Assembly (NCBI RefSeq): GCF_011440375.1
Contig: NZ_JAAOIR010000001.1
Coordinates: 558,001-622,000 of the forward strand
Direction: 5' to 3'
From: Halorubellus sp. JP-L1
GTDB lineage: Archaea; Halobacteriota; Halobacteria; Halobacteriales; Natrialbaceae
DNA length: 64,000 bases
The stretch's first letter is position 1. Each line of letters opens with the position of its first letter. Shown here one piece after another: positions 51,564-60,133 of this stretch. Made by a program: the position numbers and the translations under genes. A model generated the notes under the pieces. That model saw nothing but the letters and a program-made list of their open reading frames with translations, was not told where the DNA came from and ran no database searches.

Positions 51564-51634
51564 TGCACCGGCCGGGAATCGAACCCGGATCATTGGCTTG
51601 GAAGGCCAAGGTCTTGCCATTAGACCACCGGCGC
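51564..51634 (-). tRNA. tRNA-Gly (anticodon UCC)
   Basis: A 71-nt tRNA: acceptor GCGCCGG with CCGGTGC (one G-T), anticodon stem TTGGC/GCCAA with loop CTTCCAA giving anticodon TCC, and T-arm CCGGG-TTCGATT-CCCGG. The discriminator is A; CCA is not encoded. No intron. Confidence 0.95.
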
Positions 51635-51816
51635 GTGCGGTCGTCGCCGACCCCGTCGTCGGCGTCCGATTCGACGGAGCCGTTGCTCGCATTTGATGGT
51701 TACGGTACGGAACAGCGCAGGGTGCGCTGTGTCCCGGGAGCCGTGCGCGAGGGCCCACCGGGACGCGTAGGTCCCACACCAACGGGTGTGCGCACTAAAT
51801 CGTTCCGTCCGAGGCC

Positions 51817-52485
51817 TTATGACGTTTTCCGTTCGAAGGTGACGACCGAGTAACAATTCCCGCTCGAGACGAACGCGGTCTCGACGCCGAGCGCGCTCGC
51901 TTCCAGATCCGTCTCGAACTCGGCCGGCGCGTACACGTGATAGAATCGCTCGACGGTCTCGCCGCCCGGAAGCGTCCAGTCGACGAACGTATCGAACCCC
52001 GTCTCGTCGTCTGCGTCCGCGTCCTCGAACCGATCGTGCGCGGTCGACCACGCGCTCACGAGGCCGACGCCACCGGGAGCGAGGACGCGCGCCAGTTCGT
52101 CGAGACTCCGGACGCGTGACTCGCGGTCGGGGAGGTGATGGAGGGTCGCGACGTACACCGCGAGATCGAACTCGTCCGTCGCGACCGGGAGGCGGCTCGC
52201 GTCGCCCTGGGCGAGCGCCAGCCGGTCGTCGTACCCGCGGTCGATGGCGCGTTCACGGGCCGCGGCGAGCAGGCCGCGGCTCGCGTCCACGCCGACGACG
52301 CGCTCGCAGCACTCCGCGAGCTGCTGCGCGTGCCGGCCGTTCCCGCACCCGACGTCCAGACCGAGCGAACCCGACCGCCCGTCGAGGAACGACTCGACCT
52401 CCGGCCACGCGTACTCGCGCGTCGACGCGAAGTGATCCGCGATCCGGTCGTACACGTCGCGCGTTCGCCCCCGGGACCGATCCAT
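51817..52485 (-). CDS. Class I SAM methyltransferase, Trm9-like
   Basis: The protein has 222 residues from the ATG at 52485 (MDRSRGRTRDVYDRIADHFA). The start TRDVYDRIADHFASTREYAWPEVESFL matches the Trm9/ALKBH8-type tRNA methyltransferases, followed by the SAM motif LGLDVGCGNGRHAQQLA and CERVVGVDASRGLL. Such enzymes methylate wobble-uridine modifications in tRNA; that function is inferred from resemblance. It is divergent from a mechanosensitive-type membrane protein. Confidence 0.82.
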   Translation of the reverse strand: MDRSRGRTRDVYDRIADHFASTREYAWPEVESFLDGRSGSLGLDVGCGNGRHAQQLAECCERVVGVDASRGLLAAARERAIDRGYDDRLALAQGDASRLPVATDEFDLAVYVATLHHLPDRESRVRSLDELARVLAPGGVGLVSAWSTAHDRFEDADADDETGFDTFVDWTLPGGETVERFYHVYAPAEFETDLEASALGVETAFVSSGNCYSVVTFERKTS

Positions 52486-52677
52486 GACGAGGCGTCCGCC
52501 CACGACGCCCATAACGCTCGCGGTAGCGTCCGCAGCCATCTGGGAAGATCGCAGTGCAACTCGCAGCCACAGAACCACCTTTAGAAGACCGGACGTGCCC
52601 GAAGGGACCGAGTACAGGCGAGTTACCTGCCTTTCCGACCGACTAACAATACGTTCGTCCGTCGCTATTTCAGTTGC

Positions 52678-53694
52678 ATGACTCTTGTACCATCCGTAAC
52701 CCCGGTACTGCAGGTGAGCGACGCGATCGATCAGGCGATAGCCGACGCGATCGAGTACCTCCCGTCGGTCGTCGCCGCACTCCTCATCCTCATCGTGGGC
52801 TACGTCGTCGGCCGCGTCCTCGGCGGCATCGTCACGCGAATCGTCGAACGGATCGGACTCAGCAGTTACGCCGAAGGGACGGCGATGGAGGACAGTAGCG
52901 ACGGCGATACCGCCGCGAACGCACTCGGGAAGATCGTCTCGTACTACGTCTACTTCGTCGCACTCGTCGCGGCCGCCGACGTCCTCCAGATCGCACAGCT
53001 CACCGAGATCCTGACCGACCTCGCCGAATTCCTCCCGGTGGTGCTCGGCGCACTCGTCGTCCTCGTCGTCGGGTTCGTCGTCGCCCGCATCGTCGGCGAC
53101 GTCGTCGCCGACCTCGTCGGTGGGTTCGACATCGGCTCGTACCTGACGGGCACTCCCCTCGAACGCATGGGCGACACCGAAGGCGAGTTCGGTCGGATCG
53201 TCGGCCTGCTCGTCACGTACTACATCTACCTGTTGACGTTGCTCGCGGTCGCCGACATCCTCGAGGTCGATGCCCTCTCGGAGCTCCTCGAGACGTTCGT
53301 GAGCTACCTGCCCGCGCTCGCCGGCGGACTGCTCGTGCTCCTCGTCGGCATCTGGGTCGCCGAACTCGTCGGCGACGCCGTCCTCGATATGGGCGACGGT
53401 CGCTCGATACGCCTCGCCAGCCTCGCCGTGAAGGTCTTCATCTACTACATCACGGTGACGATCGCGCTGGCCGCGATCGGCTTCGAGATCGCCATCCTCA
53501 CGAGCCTGTTCACCGCGTTCGTCGTCGCGTTCTTCGGCGCACTCGCGCTCGCGCTCGCCATCGGTATCGGTCTCGCCGTCGGCCTCGGCGGCCAGGACTA
53601 CGTCGCCGAGAACGTCGACGACTGGATGTCGTCCGCGCAGGATTCCGTCGAGGGGGACTCCGTCGGCGGAGACGACGTCCTGGAGGAGGACTGA
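52678..53694 (+). CDS. Protein with repeated MscS-type conserved TM helices
   Basis: The 338-residue protein contains three repeats of a hydrophobic helix of the PF05552 (MscS N-terminal TM helix) kind: YLPSVVAALLILIVGYVVGRVLG, FLPVVLGALVVLVVGFVVARIVG and YLPALAGGLLVLLVGIWVAELVG, each followed by an ALGKIVSYYVYFVAL-like pair. The MscS beta domain is absent, so it is not a classical channel. The tail is acidic. Function unknown; possible osmotic role. Confidence 0.8.
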   Translation: MTLVPSVTPVLQVSDAIDQAIADAIEYLPSVVAALLILIVGYVVGRVLGGIVTRIVERIGLSSYAEGTAMEDSSDGDTAANALGKIVSYYVYFVALVAAADVLQIAQLTEILTDLAEFLPVVLGALVVLVVGFVVARIVGDVVADLVGGFDIGSYLTGTPLERMGDTEGEFGRIVGLLVTYYIYLLTLLAVADILEVDALSELLETFVSYLPALAGGLLVLLVGIWVAELVGDAVLDMGDGRSIRLASLAVKVFIYYITVTIALAAIGFEIAILTSLFTAFVVAFFGALALALAIGIGLAVGLGGQDYVAENVDDWMSSAQDSVEGDSVGGDDVLEED

Positions 53695-53762
53695 GCGCGA
53701 GGACCGCACTCACCCCGACGGGACGGTGATCGTGCTCGGGCGAGCAGTGCACGAGATTGCAC

Positions 53763-55979
53763 TCAGAGGAGGAGAAGGAAGACGCCGTACGCGATCGCGA
53801 GGAGGACCGCGGCGTGCTTCGCGCCGCCGCGAACGTCGCCCGTCGCCAGCTGGCCCGCGATGAGCCCGGACAGGACGCCCTGGAGGAGCGTCGAGTGGAA
53901 GAACAGGAGCGTGTACGCCTCCGTGTTCACGCCGCCGCCACCGACGCCGCCGATGCCGCCGACGCCCGCGCCCGTCGCCCCACCACCAGTCTGGTTGAGT
54001 GCCGTGCTCGTCCCGCCGTCTGGGAGGTTCGGAATGAGGACCGTCGACAGCACGCCGATGATGAACAGGAACACGAAGAACGACACGTAGACGACGACCA
54101 TGTACGTCAACATCTCCTGCTGCCGGCGCTGCTTGAGGCGACGGTCCGCTTTCGCCTGCGACCCGGCGATCCGGAGGACCGTCGACAGGTCCCCGCTCGC
54201 GTTCATCGCCTTCGTCGTCAGCGTCACGACCCGCGAGATGATCTGCGTGCGAAGCCGAGACTCGAAGCGCTTCAGCGCCGTCTCCACGTCCGCGCCCCAC
54301 TCGATGTCGCGCCACACCCGGTCGAGTTCGGGGTCGAGCGCGCCGAGTTCGCTCCGACGAACGCGCTCGATCGACTGCACGACCGTCATCCCCGCCTCGT
54401 TCACGCTCGCCAGGCGATCCATGAGGTCGGGAACAGCGGACTCGATCGCTTCCAGTCGACGCCGATGGACCTCGTAGACGATCGCGAACGTCCCGACGAC
54501 GAACAGCGTCCCCTGCACGAGCAGGTCGTCGAACGCGCGGATCGACACCTGGCCGTCGACGAGCGTCTCCGGGAACCGGAGCGCCGTCACGAGGAGCGCG
54601 ATCGGGACCGTCACCCAGAACAGCGTCACCGGCCGTTCGATCACCGTCCGACCGGGACTCCCGAGGCGCGCCCGAAGCCACCGTAGTCGTCGGTACTCGC
54701 GCAGGCGCTCCATGCCCGCGGAGGCGTCAACGACGCCCGTGTCGCCGTTGGCGCCGGTGACGGTGTCGGTGTCGCTAGGGCCACCGGTGACGGTGTCGGT
54801 GTCGCCGTTGGCGCCGGTGACGGTGTCGGTGTCGCCGTTGGCGCCGGTCCCGCCGTCGGTTCGCGTCGACTCCGCGCGCCTGACTTCCGTCATCTTCTCG
54901 ATGGGCGCCTGCACGTCGTCGATGCGCTGTATCTGACTGATGGTGTCCGTCGCCGACAGCAGGTAGATGATGAACAGGAGGTTCGCGCTCGGAACGATGA
55001 CGTACACGAGCACCTGTAGCGGCTGGAGCGTGTCGCTGACTGCGATCCCGATGACGACGAGGATCGTGATGAGGAACAGCGGCCCGGCGACCAGCCCGGT
55101 GACGTACACCTCGGCGAGCGTCGCGAGCAGGTCGAGCAGTTTCTCCTGCTGGCTCTCGGCCTCCTCCTGGTAGTCCTCGTACTGCTGTTGGAGGAACGAC
55201 GACAGCGACCGCCCGGACTGGAGGACGCTCGCGAGGTTCTCGCTGAACTCCTTGAACTGGCCGCTCGGCGTTCGATGCGCCATCGTGTGGATCGCGGAGA
55301 TCATGTCCTGTCCGAACATGTCCATGTTCCGGACCGCGACGTTCACCTCGTCCGCGGCGTCCCCGTAGACGGCCTTGTTCGCCGCGAGGATGCGCATCAC
55401 CTTCGGGAACTCCATCCCGGAGCGACTGAGCGCGTACACGAACGCGATCGTTTGCGGGAGCGACGCCTCGATGCGACGCGCCCGTTCGTCCGCCCGATAC
55501 GACGGATACCACCACCGCAGCCAGTACGTCAACCCGCCGAAGACGAGGCCCACGGTCGCGCTCGTCACGAGCATCAGCACGAACAGCTCGTAGATCGTCA
55601 GGCTCGGCAGGCCCGTGAAGTCCGCGAGCACGTGCAGTTGCTGGGGGAGCGTCGACCGGATCGTCGCCTCGTCGATCGAGAGCAACCCGAACGTCCCCCA
55701 GATGACGTACATCCCCGACATCGAGCCGACGATCGCCAACACCGCGCTGTAGAAGACGGTCTTCGCCGCGTAGATCCGGTACGTCGTCGGCAGGTGCGCC
55801 GCCCGGAGCGTGTTCTTGCGCTGGGTCTTCTTCCGGTCGATGCGTTCGACGTACGACCCGAACCCGACGAGCGCGAACCGACTGACGATGCGGTTCGCGT
55901 ACGACGAGTACGGCGCGAGCGCCACGGGGAGCACCAGGACGACGGCGATTGCGAGCGGGATCCAGTTCGCCCACGACAT
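53763..55979 (-). CDS. Type IV pilus/archaellum-type membrane platform protein (T2SSF/TadC)
   Basis: The 738-residue protein has two T2SSF halves: an N-terminal part with helices around 75-155 and LPQTIAFVYALSRSGMEFPKVMRILA, and a C-terminal part with SELGALDPELDRVWRDIEWGADVETALKRFE. The joining linker (about 375-420) carries 10-residue repeats (DTDTVTGANG). It is co-transcribed with the pilus ATPase upstream (three bases apart). The complex extrudes or retracts pilin fibres; no pilin gene is seen beside it. Confidence 0.9.
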   Translation of the reverse strand: MSWANWIPLAIAVVLVLPVALAPYSSYANRIVSRFALVGFGSYVERIDRKKTQRKNTLRAAHLPTTYRIYAAKTVFYSAVLAIVGSMSGMYVIWGTFGLLSIDEATIRSTLPQQLHVLADFTGLPSLTIYELFVLMLVTSATVGLVFGGLTYWLRWWYPSYRADERARRIEASLPQTIAFVYALSRSGMEFPKVMRILAANKAVYGDAADEVNVAVRNMDMFGQDMISAIHTMAHRTPSGQFKEFSENLASVLQSGRSLSSFLQQQYEDYQEEAESQQEKLLDLLATLAEVYVTGLVAGPLFLITILVVIGIAVSDTLQPLQVLVYVIVPSANLLFIIYLLSATDTISQIQRIDDVQAPIEKMTEVRRAESTRTDGGTGANGDTDTVTGANGDTDTVTGGPSDTDTVTGANGDTGVVDASAGMERLREYRRLRWLRARLGSPGRTVIERPVTLFWVTVPIALLVTALRFPETLVDGQVSIRAFDDLLVQGTLFVVGTFAIVYEVHRRRLEAIESAVPDLMDRLASVNEAGMTVVQSIERVRRSELGALDPELDRVWRDIEWGADVETALKRFESRLRTQIISRVVTLTTKAMNASGDLSTVLRIAGSQAKADRRLKQRRQQEMLTYMVVVYVSFFVFLFIIGVLSTVLIPNLPDGGTSTALNQTGGGATGAGVGGIGGVGGGGVNTEAYTLLFFHSTLLQGVLSGLIAGQLATGDVRGGAKHAAVLLAIAYGVFLLLL
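54751..54850 (-). repeat. 30-bp tandem repeat in the T2SSF linker
   Basis: Three full units begin at 54751, 54781 and 54811 (core GGTGACGGTGTCGGTGTCGC) with a partial fourth; each encodes a 10-residue Asp/Thr/Gly repeat in frame. Confidence 0.9.
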
Positions 55980-55982
55980 CGC

Positions 55983-57704
55983 TCAGTCGCCCTCTGCGAG
56001 CGAGACGTCCAGTCCGTCGTCCTCTCCATCCCGGGAGTCGGTATCGACGACGTCCTCGATGCGGGCGAGCGCGCGCTCGGGGTCCGCGTAGTAATCGTTG
56101 ATGAGCGCCGTGAACCGCCGGTAGTCCGTGATGTCGCGCTCCCAGAGGTACTCCAGGAACCGCCGACGGTTCCGGAGTTCGGTGAGCAGTTCCTCCTGGC
56201 TCCAGCCGCGGTCCGCGCGGATCTCGTCGAGGAGCCCGCTACCTGACGAGGAGAACTGGTCGTCGTTGGCCGACCAACTGAACGCGGTCGAGTAGTCGAG
56301 TTCGCCCGTCCGCTGGTCGATGCCCTCGATCTCCGCGATCGTCTTGTTCCGGCGGACGCGCTCGTCGTCCATCCGCGTGAGCGTCTGCACGCAGAGGACG
56401 TCGAGGCTCTGGACCATCGACCGCGGGACGTTGATCGGTTCGTTCTCGAGCCGGTTGATGACGGTCCTGACGCTGTCGGCGTGCATCGTCGAGTACGTCG
56501 TGTGCCCGGTGTTCATCGCCTGGAAGAGCGTGATAGCCTCCTCCCCGCGGACCTCGCCGACGATGATGTACTCCGGGCGATGCCGGAGCGCGCTCCGCAG
56601 GAGGTCGTACATCGTCACGTCCGTCCCCTCGTGGAGGCGCTCGCGCGTGATGCTCGACAGCCAGTTGTCGTGGTACAGCGAAAGCTCGCGGGTGTCCTCG
56701 ATGCTCAGGACCTTCGAGCGCGGCGGGATGAACATCGAGATGGCGTTCATCGAGGTGGTCTTCCCCGACGCCGTCCCGCCGGCGAAGATGAGGCTCTTGT
56801 TGTGCTCGATCGCGAGCCAGAGGTACGCCATCTGGTCGATGTTGAACGTCCCGTAGTCCAGCAGGTCGATGGGCGTGAACGGCTCGTCCGCGTACTTCCG
56901 GATCGTGAACGCCGACCCTCTCGGCGTCACTTCTTCGCCGAGTGCGAGTTCGGCACGGGAGCCGTCGGGCAGCGTCGTCTCGACCATCGGGTCGCCGATG
57001 GAGATGTGCCGCCCGGAGTGCTGAGCGAGTCGGACGACGAAGTTGTCGAGGCTCTCCTGGTCGAACTTCACGTTCGTCTCGATGTCCGTGTACTCGTCGT
57101 GGTAGACGAACAGCGGGAGGTCGTAGCCGTCGCAGGAGATGTCCTCGACGTGCGGGTCGTGCATCACGGGGTCGAGCTTCCCGTACCCGCGGAACGCACG
57201 CCACAGGTAGTAGTAGAGCTTGTAGTAGCTCGTCATGTCGACCTCGGCGCCGTACCGTTCGAGGTGCTCGTGGAGCGCCTCGTCGAGCACCGCCTCGGTG
57301 TCGGCCTCGTCGATGTCGCGACGGTAGACGAGCGGGTCGCGGACGTCCTCGAACAGCGTCTCGAGGAGCGCGTGCTCGTACTCGGTGAGCTCGGGTTCGA
57401 CGACGTAGTAGAGGTGCTCGTTCGCGTCGACGTCGTGGTTGACGGAGACGAACGCGAACGGCGGGTTCACCCAGTACCGTTCGAGCTCCTCGTAGCCGTC
57501 GAGGCCGTCGAAGTTCACGAGCCGCCCGTGCTCGCCGGGGTCGTAGCGGGCGTGGTCGATGGTGGTGCCGCGGAGCATCTGGACGGTCCGGACGACGCGG
57601 CGCTTCAGGGACGCAAGGCGCGTCTCCGGCTCCTTCGAGGCGTCGGATTCGATCCGCTCGTGGGAGGGGGCGTCGTCGCGACGTTCGTGTGGATGTCCAG
57701 ACAT
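55983..57704 (-). CDS. Type II/IV secretion-family ATPase (pilus assembly, PilB/TadA type)
   Basis: The 573-residue ATPase powers pilus assembly. Walker A is GGTASGKTTSMN, the Asp box is SIEDTRELSLYHDNW, and Walker B is IIVGEVRGEEAITLFQAMNTGHTTYSTMHAD with the His box. The N-terminal region (about 60-200) is the archaeal N-domain. It lies three bases upstream of the T2SSF gene in the same operon. This pair, without the archaellum-specific FlaH/FlaJ genes, indicates a non-archaellar pilus or secretion system. Confidence 0.92.
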   Translation of the reverse strand: MSGHPHERRDDAPSHERIESDASKEPETRLASLKRRVVRTVQMLRGTTIDHARYDPGEHGRLVNFDGLDGYEELERYWVNPPFAFVSVNHDVDANEHLYYVVEPELTEYEHALLETLFEDVRDPLVYRRDIDEADTEAVLDEALHEHLERYGAEVDMTSYYKLYYYLWRAFRGYGKLDPVMHDPHVEDISCDGYDLPLFVYHDEYTDIETNVKFDQESLDNFVVRLAQHSGRHISIGDPMVETTLPDGSRAELALGEEVTPRGSAFTIRKYADEPFTPIDLLDYGTFNIDQMAYLWLAIEHNKSLIFAGGTASGKTTSMNAISMFIPPRSKVLSIEDTRELSLYHDNWLSSITRERLHEGTDVTMYDLLRSALRHRPEYIIVGEVRGEEAITLFQAMNTGHTTYSTMHADSVRTVINRLENEPINVPRSMVQSLDVLCVQTLTRMDDERVRRNKTIAEIEGIDQRTGELDYSTAFSWSANDDQFSSSGSGLLDEIRADRGWSQEELLTELRNRRRFLEYLWERDITDYRRFTALINDYYADPERALARIEDVVDTDSRDGEDDGLDVSLAEGD

Positions 57705-57870
57705 CGTAGCTCCGCAGAGAGGGGTTTCGAGACCGTAAGTGGACCGTTGACTTAAATCAGGTGGCCAGCGGCATCGAGAATCGAAGCTGCCGCGAGGAGT
57801 GAACCATCGGTGCCGGCGTCCAGTCCGACGGCGACGCTGTGTCCGGTCCGACGGCGACGCTGTGTCCGGT

Positions 57871-57953
57871 CAGGCGTCGGCGCTATGTCCGGTCAGGCGT
57901 CGGCGCTATGTCCGGTCAGGCGTCGGCGCTATGTCCGGTCAGGCGTCGGCGCT
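57871..57953 (-). repeat. 23-bp tandem repeat x4 over and downstream of a stop codon
   Basis: Units start at 57871, 57894, 57917 and 57940 with core CAGGCGTCGGCGCTATGTCC; the last carries the stop codon of the membrane protein gene (57939-57941). A related pair with core GACGGCGACGCTGTGTCC lies at about 57826-57869. Confidence 0.93.
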
Positions 57954-58628
57954 GGCGTCCACGTCGGCGGCGTCCTCGTCGACGGCGCGGTCGGCGCGCA
58001 GGAGGATGACGCCGAACGCGAGCTGGAGGAGGACGCCGAAGGGCACGAAGAGCGCGGCCTGCGTGGTGAACAGGTACGCCGACGACCCGAGGAGGGAGAG
58101 CGAGAGAGCGAGCAGGAGCGCACCCTGGAGGCGCACGGGGTCGACGGGCAGGTCGTCGAGTGCGTCCACCTCGAAGTACAGCAGGAACGAGACGAGGAGG
58201 GCGACGGCGAGCACGGCGACGCCGACGAGCCAGAGGTCGTACCCCGGAATCTGTGCGCTCGCGTTCCCGCCTGCGCTGACGACCTCTTGCCGGAAGCCGA
58301 CCGGCGTCTTGACGTCCGTGCCGCTCATGAGCTGTACGCCGAGCTGGTATCGGATCGCGACGAACGGGAATCGGAGGATGACGAGCGTGAGGTCCTGCGA
58401 GCTCGTGACGGCGAACGACCCGTACGATATCGACCACGGGACGAGCGCCGCCAGCCACGTCAAGAGGACCGCGAGTTCCTCGGCGTACTCCGACTTCACC
58501 CAGACCATACACACTCCCGACGCGGCGGCGAGTAAAACGTATCGGATGCCGTCGTCGAGGAGGCGGGCTCGGTCCGCGCGGAACACGCTTGCGGTCCCGG
58601 TTGAGTCGGCGCGGGGCGTTACGTTCAT
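57939..58628 (-). CDS. Multi-helix haloarchaeal membrane protein (unknown)
   Basis: The protein has 229 residues from the ATG at 58628 (MNVTPRADSTGTASVF). Five or so hydrophobic segments occur, including IRYVLLAAASGVCMVWV and LWLVGVAVLAVALLVSFLLYF. It ends with an acidic tail whose last codons are part of a tandem repeat. No family is named with confidence. It is divergent from the DUF5793 gene. Confidence 0.75.
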   Translation of the reverse strand: MNVTPRADSTGTASVFRADRARLLDDGIRYVLLAAASGVCMVWVKSEYAEELAVLLTWLAALVPWSISYGSFAVTSSQDLTLVILRFPFVAIRYQLGVQLMSGTDVKTPVGFRQEVVSAGGNASAQIPGYDLWLVGVAVLAVALLVSFLLYFEVDALDDLPVDPVRLQGALLLALSLSLLGSSAYLFTTQAALFVPFGVLLQLAFGVILLRADRAVDEDAADVDASADA

Positions 58629-58658
58629 ACCGCGTGCTATCGTAGGGTCGACCGTGGA

Positions 58659-59129
58659 ATGAGGCGCGACTACTTCACGTTGGCTGTGAGCAACGTCGAC
58701 TGGGTCGATGACGGCGGCGAGCCCTCGAAACCGACGGTATCGATCGACTTCGAGGGGCCGGTAGCGACGCTCGAGGAGCGCCTCACACGACCGGACGGCG
58801 AACCGCTCGACGCGGGCGAGACGGACGTGGCGTTCCGGTACCAGGACGAGGCCGGTGCCGACGACGCGAGCGGCGTCGTGAGCGTCACGAACCGCCTCAC
58901 GGGCGACTTCATCATCGAACTGAACGAGGAGGCAGGAGACGTCCTGAAGTTCATCAAGGCCGCGCGCCGGTACGGCGAGCAAGCGGGCGACGACGGCGAG
59001 TACTGCGTGGACATCGAACTCGACGGGGAAGCGTTCGTCTCCTACGACAAGTCGACGTTCCTCGTGTACGACAACGACGGGAACCTCCTCCGGAACCACT
59101 CGCTCATCCCGAGCGGCGTGGAGCTCTGA
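58659..59129 (+). CDS. DUF5793 haloarchaeal protein
   Basis: The 156-residue soluble protein matches the haloarchaeal DUF5793 wording: MRRDYFTLAVSNVDWVDDGG, KPTVSIDFEGP and ITGDFIIELNEE-like strands. It is acidic and beta-rich, with no catalytic motif. Function unknown. Only 30 bases separate its start from the divergent membrane protein, so the two promoters overlap. Confidence 0.78.
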   Translation: MRRDYFTLAVSNVDWVDDGGEPSKPTVSIDFEGPVATLEERLTRPDGEPLDAGETDVAFRYQDEAGADDASGVVSVTNRLTGDFIIELNEEAGDVLKFIKAARRYGEQAGDDGEYCVDIELDGEAFVSYDKSTFLVYDNDGNLLRNHSLIPSGVEL

Positions 59130-59268
59130 GTTCGAGCCCGCCCAATCACGCGGTTTGCGTTCTCTGGAACAGTCTTTTCGGATCTGGTTCGGTCGCGACG
59201 AGTGCCTCTGGAGCGACTGCTCCGAGCGACGCAGTAGCGAGCGGCTGCTTCGTGCGATGCGACGTGGA

Positions 59269-60012
59269 CTACATGAACATCCGGTCCTCGACGCGGTCCT
59301 CCTCGGGGAGTTCCTCGAGGCGCTCGTGGAGTCGCGCGTAGTACGCTTCGACGTCCGCCGCGAACTCCTCGAGCGCGCTCGTGTCGACGTCGAGGTCGTA
59401 GACGGACGTGATGGTGTCGACGAGCCGGATGGCGGCGTCGGCGTCGGGGACGCGGTCGTGGACTGGCGTGACGAACACGCCGACGGCGAGGTCGGTCCGC
59501 ATGCCGCGCTCGACGAGCGAGGCGTTCACGCCGTCGAGGTAGCCGTTCGCCATCGGCGGGACCGCCGGGTCGAGGTCCGCGAGACGCGCCTCGTGGTAGT
59601 CCGTGGTCGCGACGTGGAACGTCCGATGGTCGTCGGGGCCGTGCGCGACCGGAACGCCGCTGAGGACGGCGACCTCGTCGACGTCCTTGCGGCCGGTCCA
59701 GTCGAGGATCGCTCGCGAGAAGTCGTTCGCGGCGTTCGGCGGGACGAACAGACCGCCGTGGAGGACGGCGACGTCCAGGTCCGGCCGGGAGAGGATGCGC
59801 GTGTGGTGATGCGGCCGCCCGTTCTCGAACGGCGTGATCGCGGGGAGTGCGTCGGTCGTGACGTACCCGCACGGTTCCAGGTCGAGTCGCTCCCGGAGGT
59901 AGTCCACGGCCGTGAGGCCGGCGAGCCCGAACGTCGCGAAGCCCGCGACGACGTGGTTCACGTCCGCTCCCTCGTCGCAGACCGAGAACGCCTCGGTGTC
60001 GTCGGTCGTCAT
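59269..60012 (-). CDS. PAC2-family protein (proteasome assembly chaperone 2-like)
   Basis: The 247-residue protein begins MTTDDTEAFSVCDEGADVNHVVAGFATFGLAGLTAVDYL and keeps PAC2 blocks such as AVLHGGLFVPPNAANDF and the predicted alpha/beta layout. Archaeal PAC2 proteins resemble chaperones that assemble 20S proteasomes. It is 48 kb from the psmB-psmA pair, so no operon link exists; the role is a family inference. Confidence 0.82.
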   Translation of the reverse strand: MTTDDTEAFSVCDEGADVNHVVAGFATFGLAGLTAVDYLRERLDLEPCGYVTTDALPAITPFENGRPHHHTRILSRPDLDVAVLHGGLFVPPNAANDFSRAILDWTGRKDVDEVAVLSGVPVAHGPDDHRTFHVATTDYHEARLADLDPAVPPMANGYLDGVNASLVERGMRTDLAVGVFVTPVHDRVPDADAAIRLVDTITSVYDLDVDTSALEEFAADVEAYYARLHERLEELPEEDRVEDRMFM

Positions 60013-60100
60013 GCGTGACGGTTCGGTCGGCGAGGGCTTAGTCCCGATGGAGACCCAACCTGGAGCGACGCCGTGGTCGCGACGGCGCATCGACGCCGTG

Positions 60101-60108
60101 CGTTTTAT
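60101..60108 (+). promoter_or_regulatory. TATA box for the MscS gene
   Basis: CGTTTTATCG places a TATA-like core about 28 bases before the GTG at 60134, consistent with a leaderless transcript starting at the GTG. Confidence 0.55.
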
Positions 60109-60133
60109 CGTGGGTGGACGTGAGGACTGGGAC

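Noticed and set aside
51308-51696. Short plus-strand frames reading HRPGIEP-like peptides
   Set aside because: The peptides are translations of tRNA T-arm copies, not conserved protein.
51817-53709. 630-residue minus-strand fusion of a methyltransferase to an acidic N-terminal region
   Set aside because: The N-terminal 400 residues are antisense to the TM-helix repeat protein; the true start is at 52485.
57799-58662. Plus-strand frames with SGQASALCPVRRRR repeats
   Set aside because: They translate the 23-bp tandem repeat and the antisense of a membrane protein gene.
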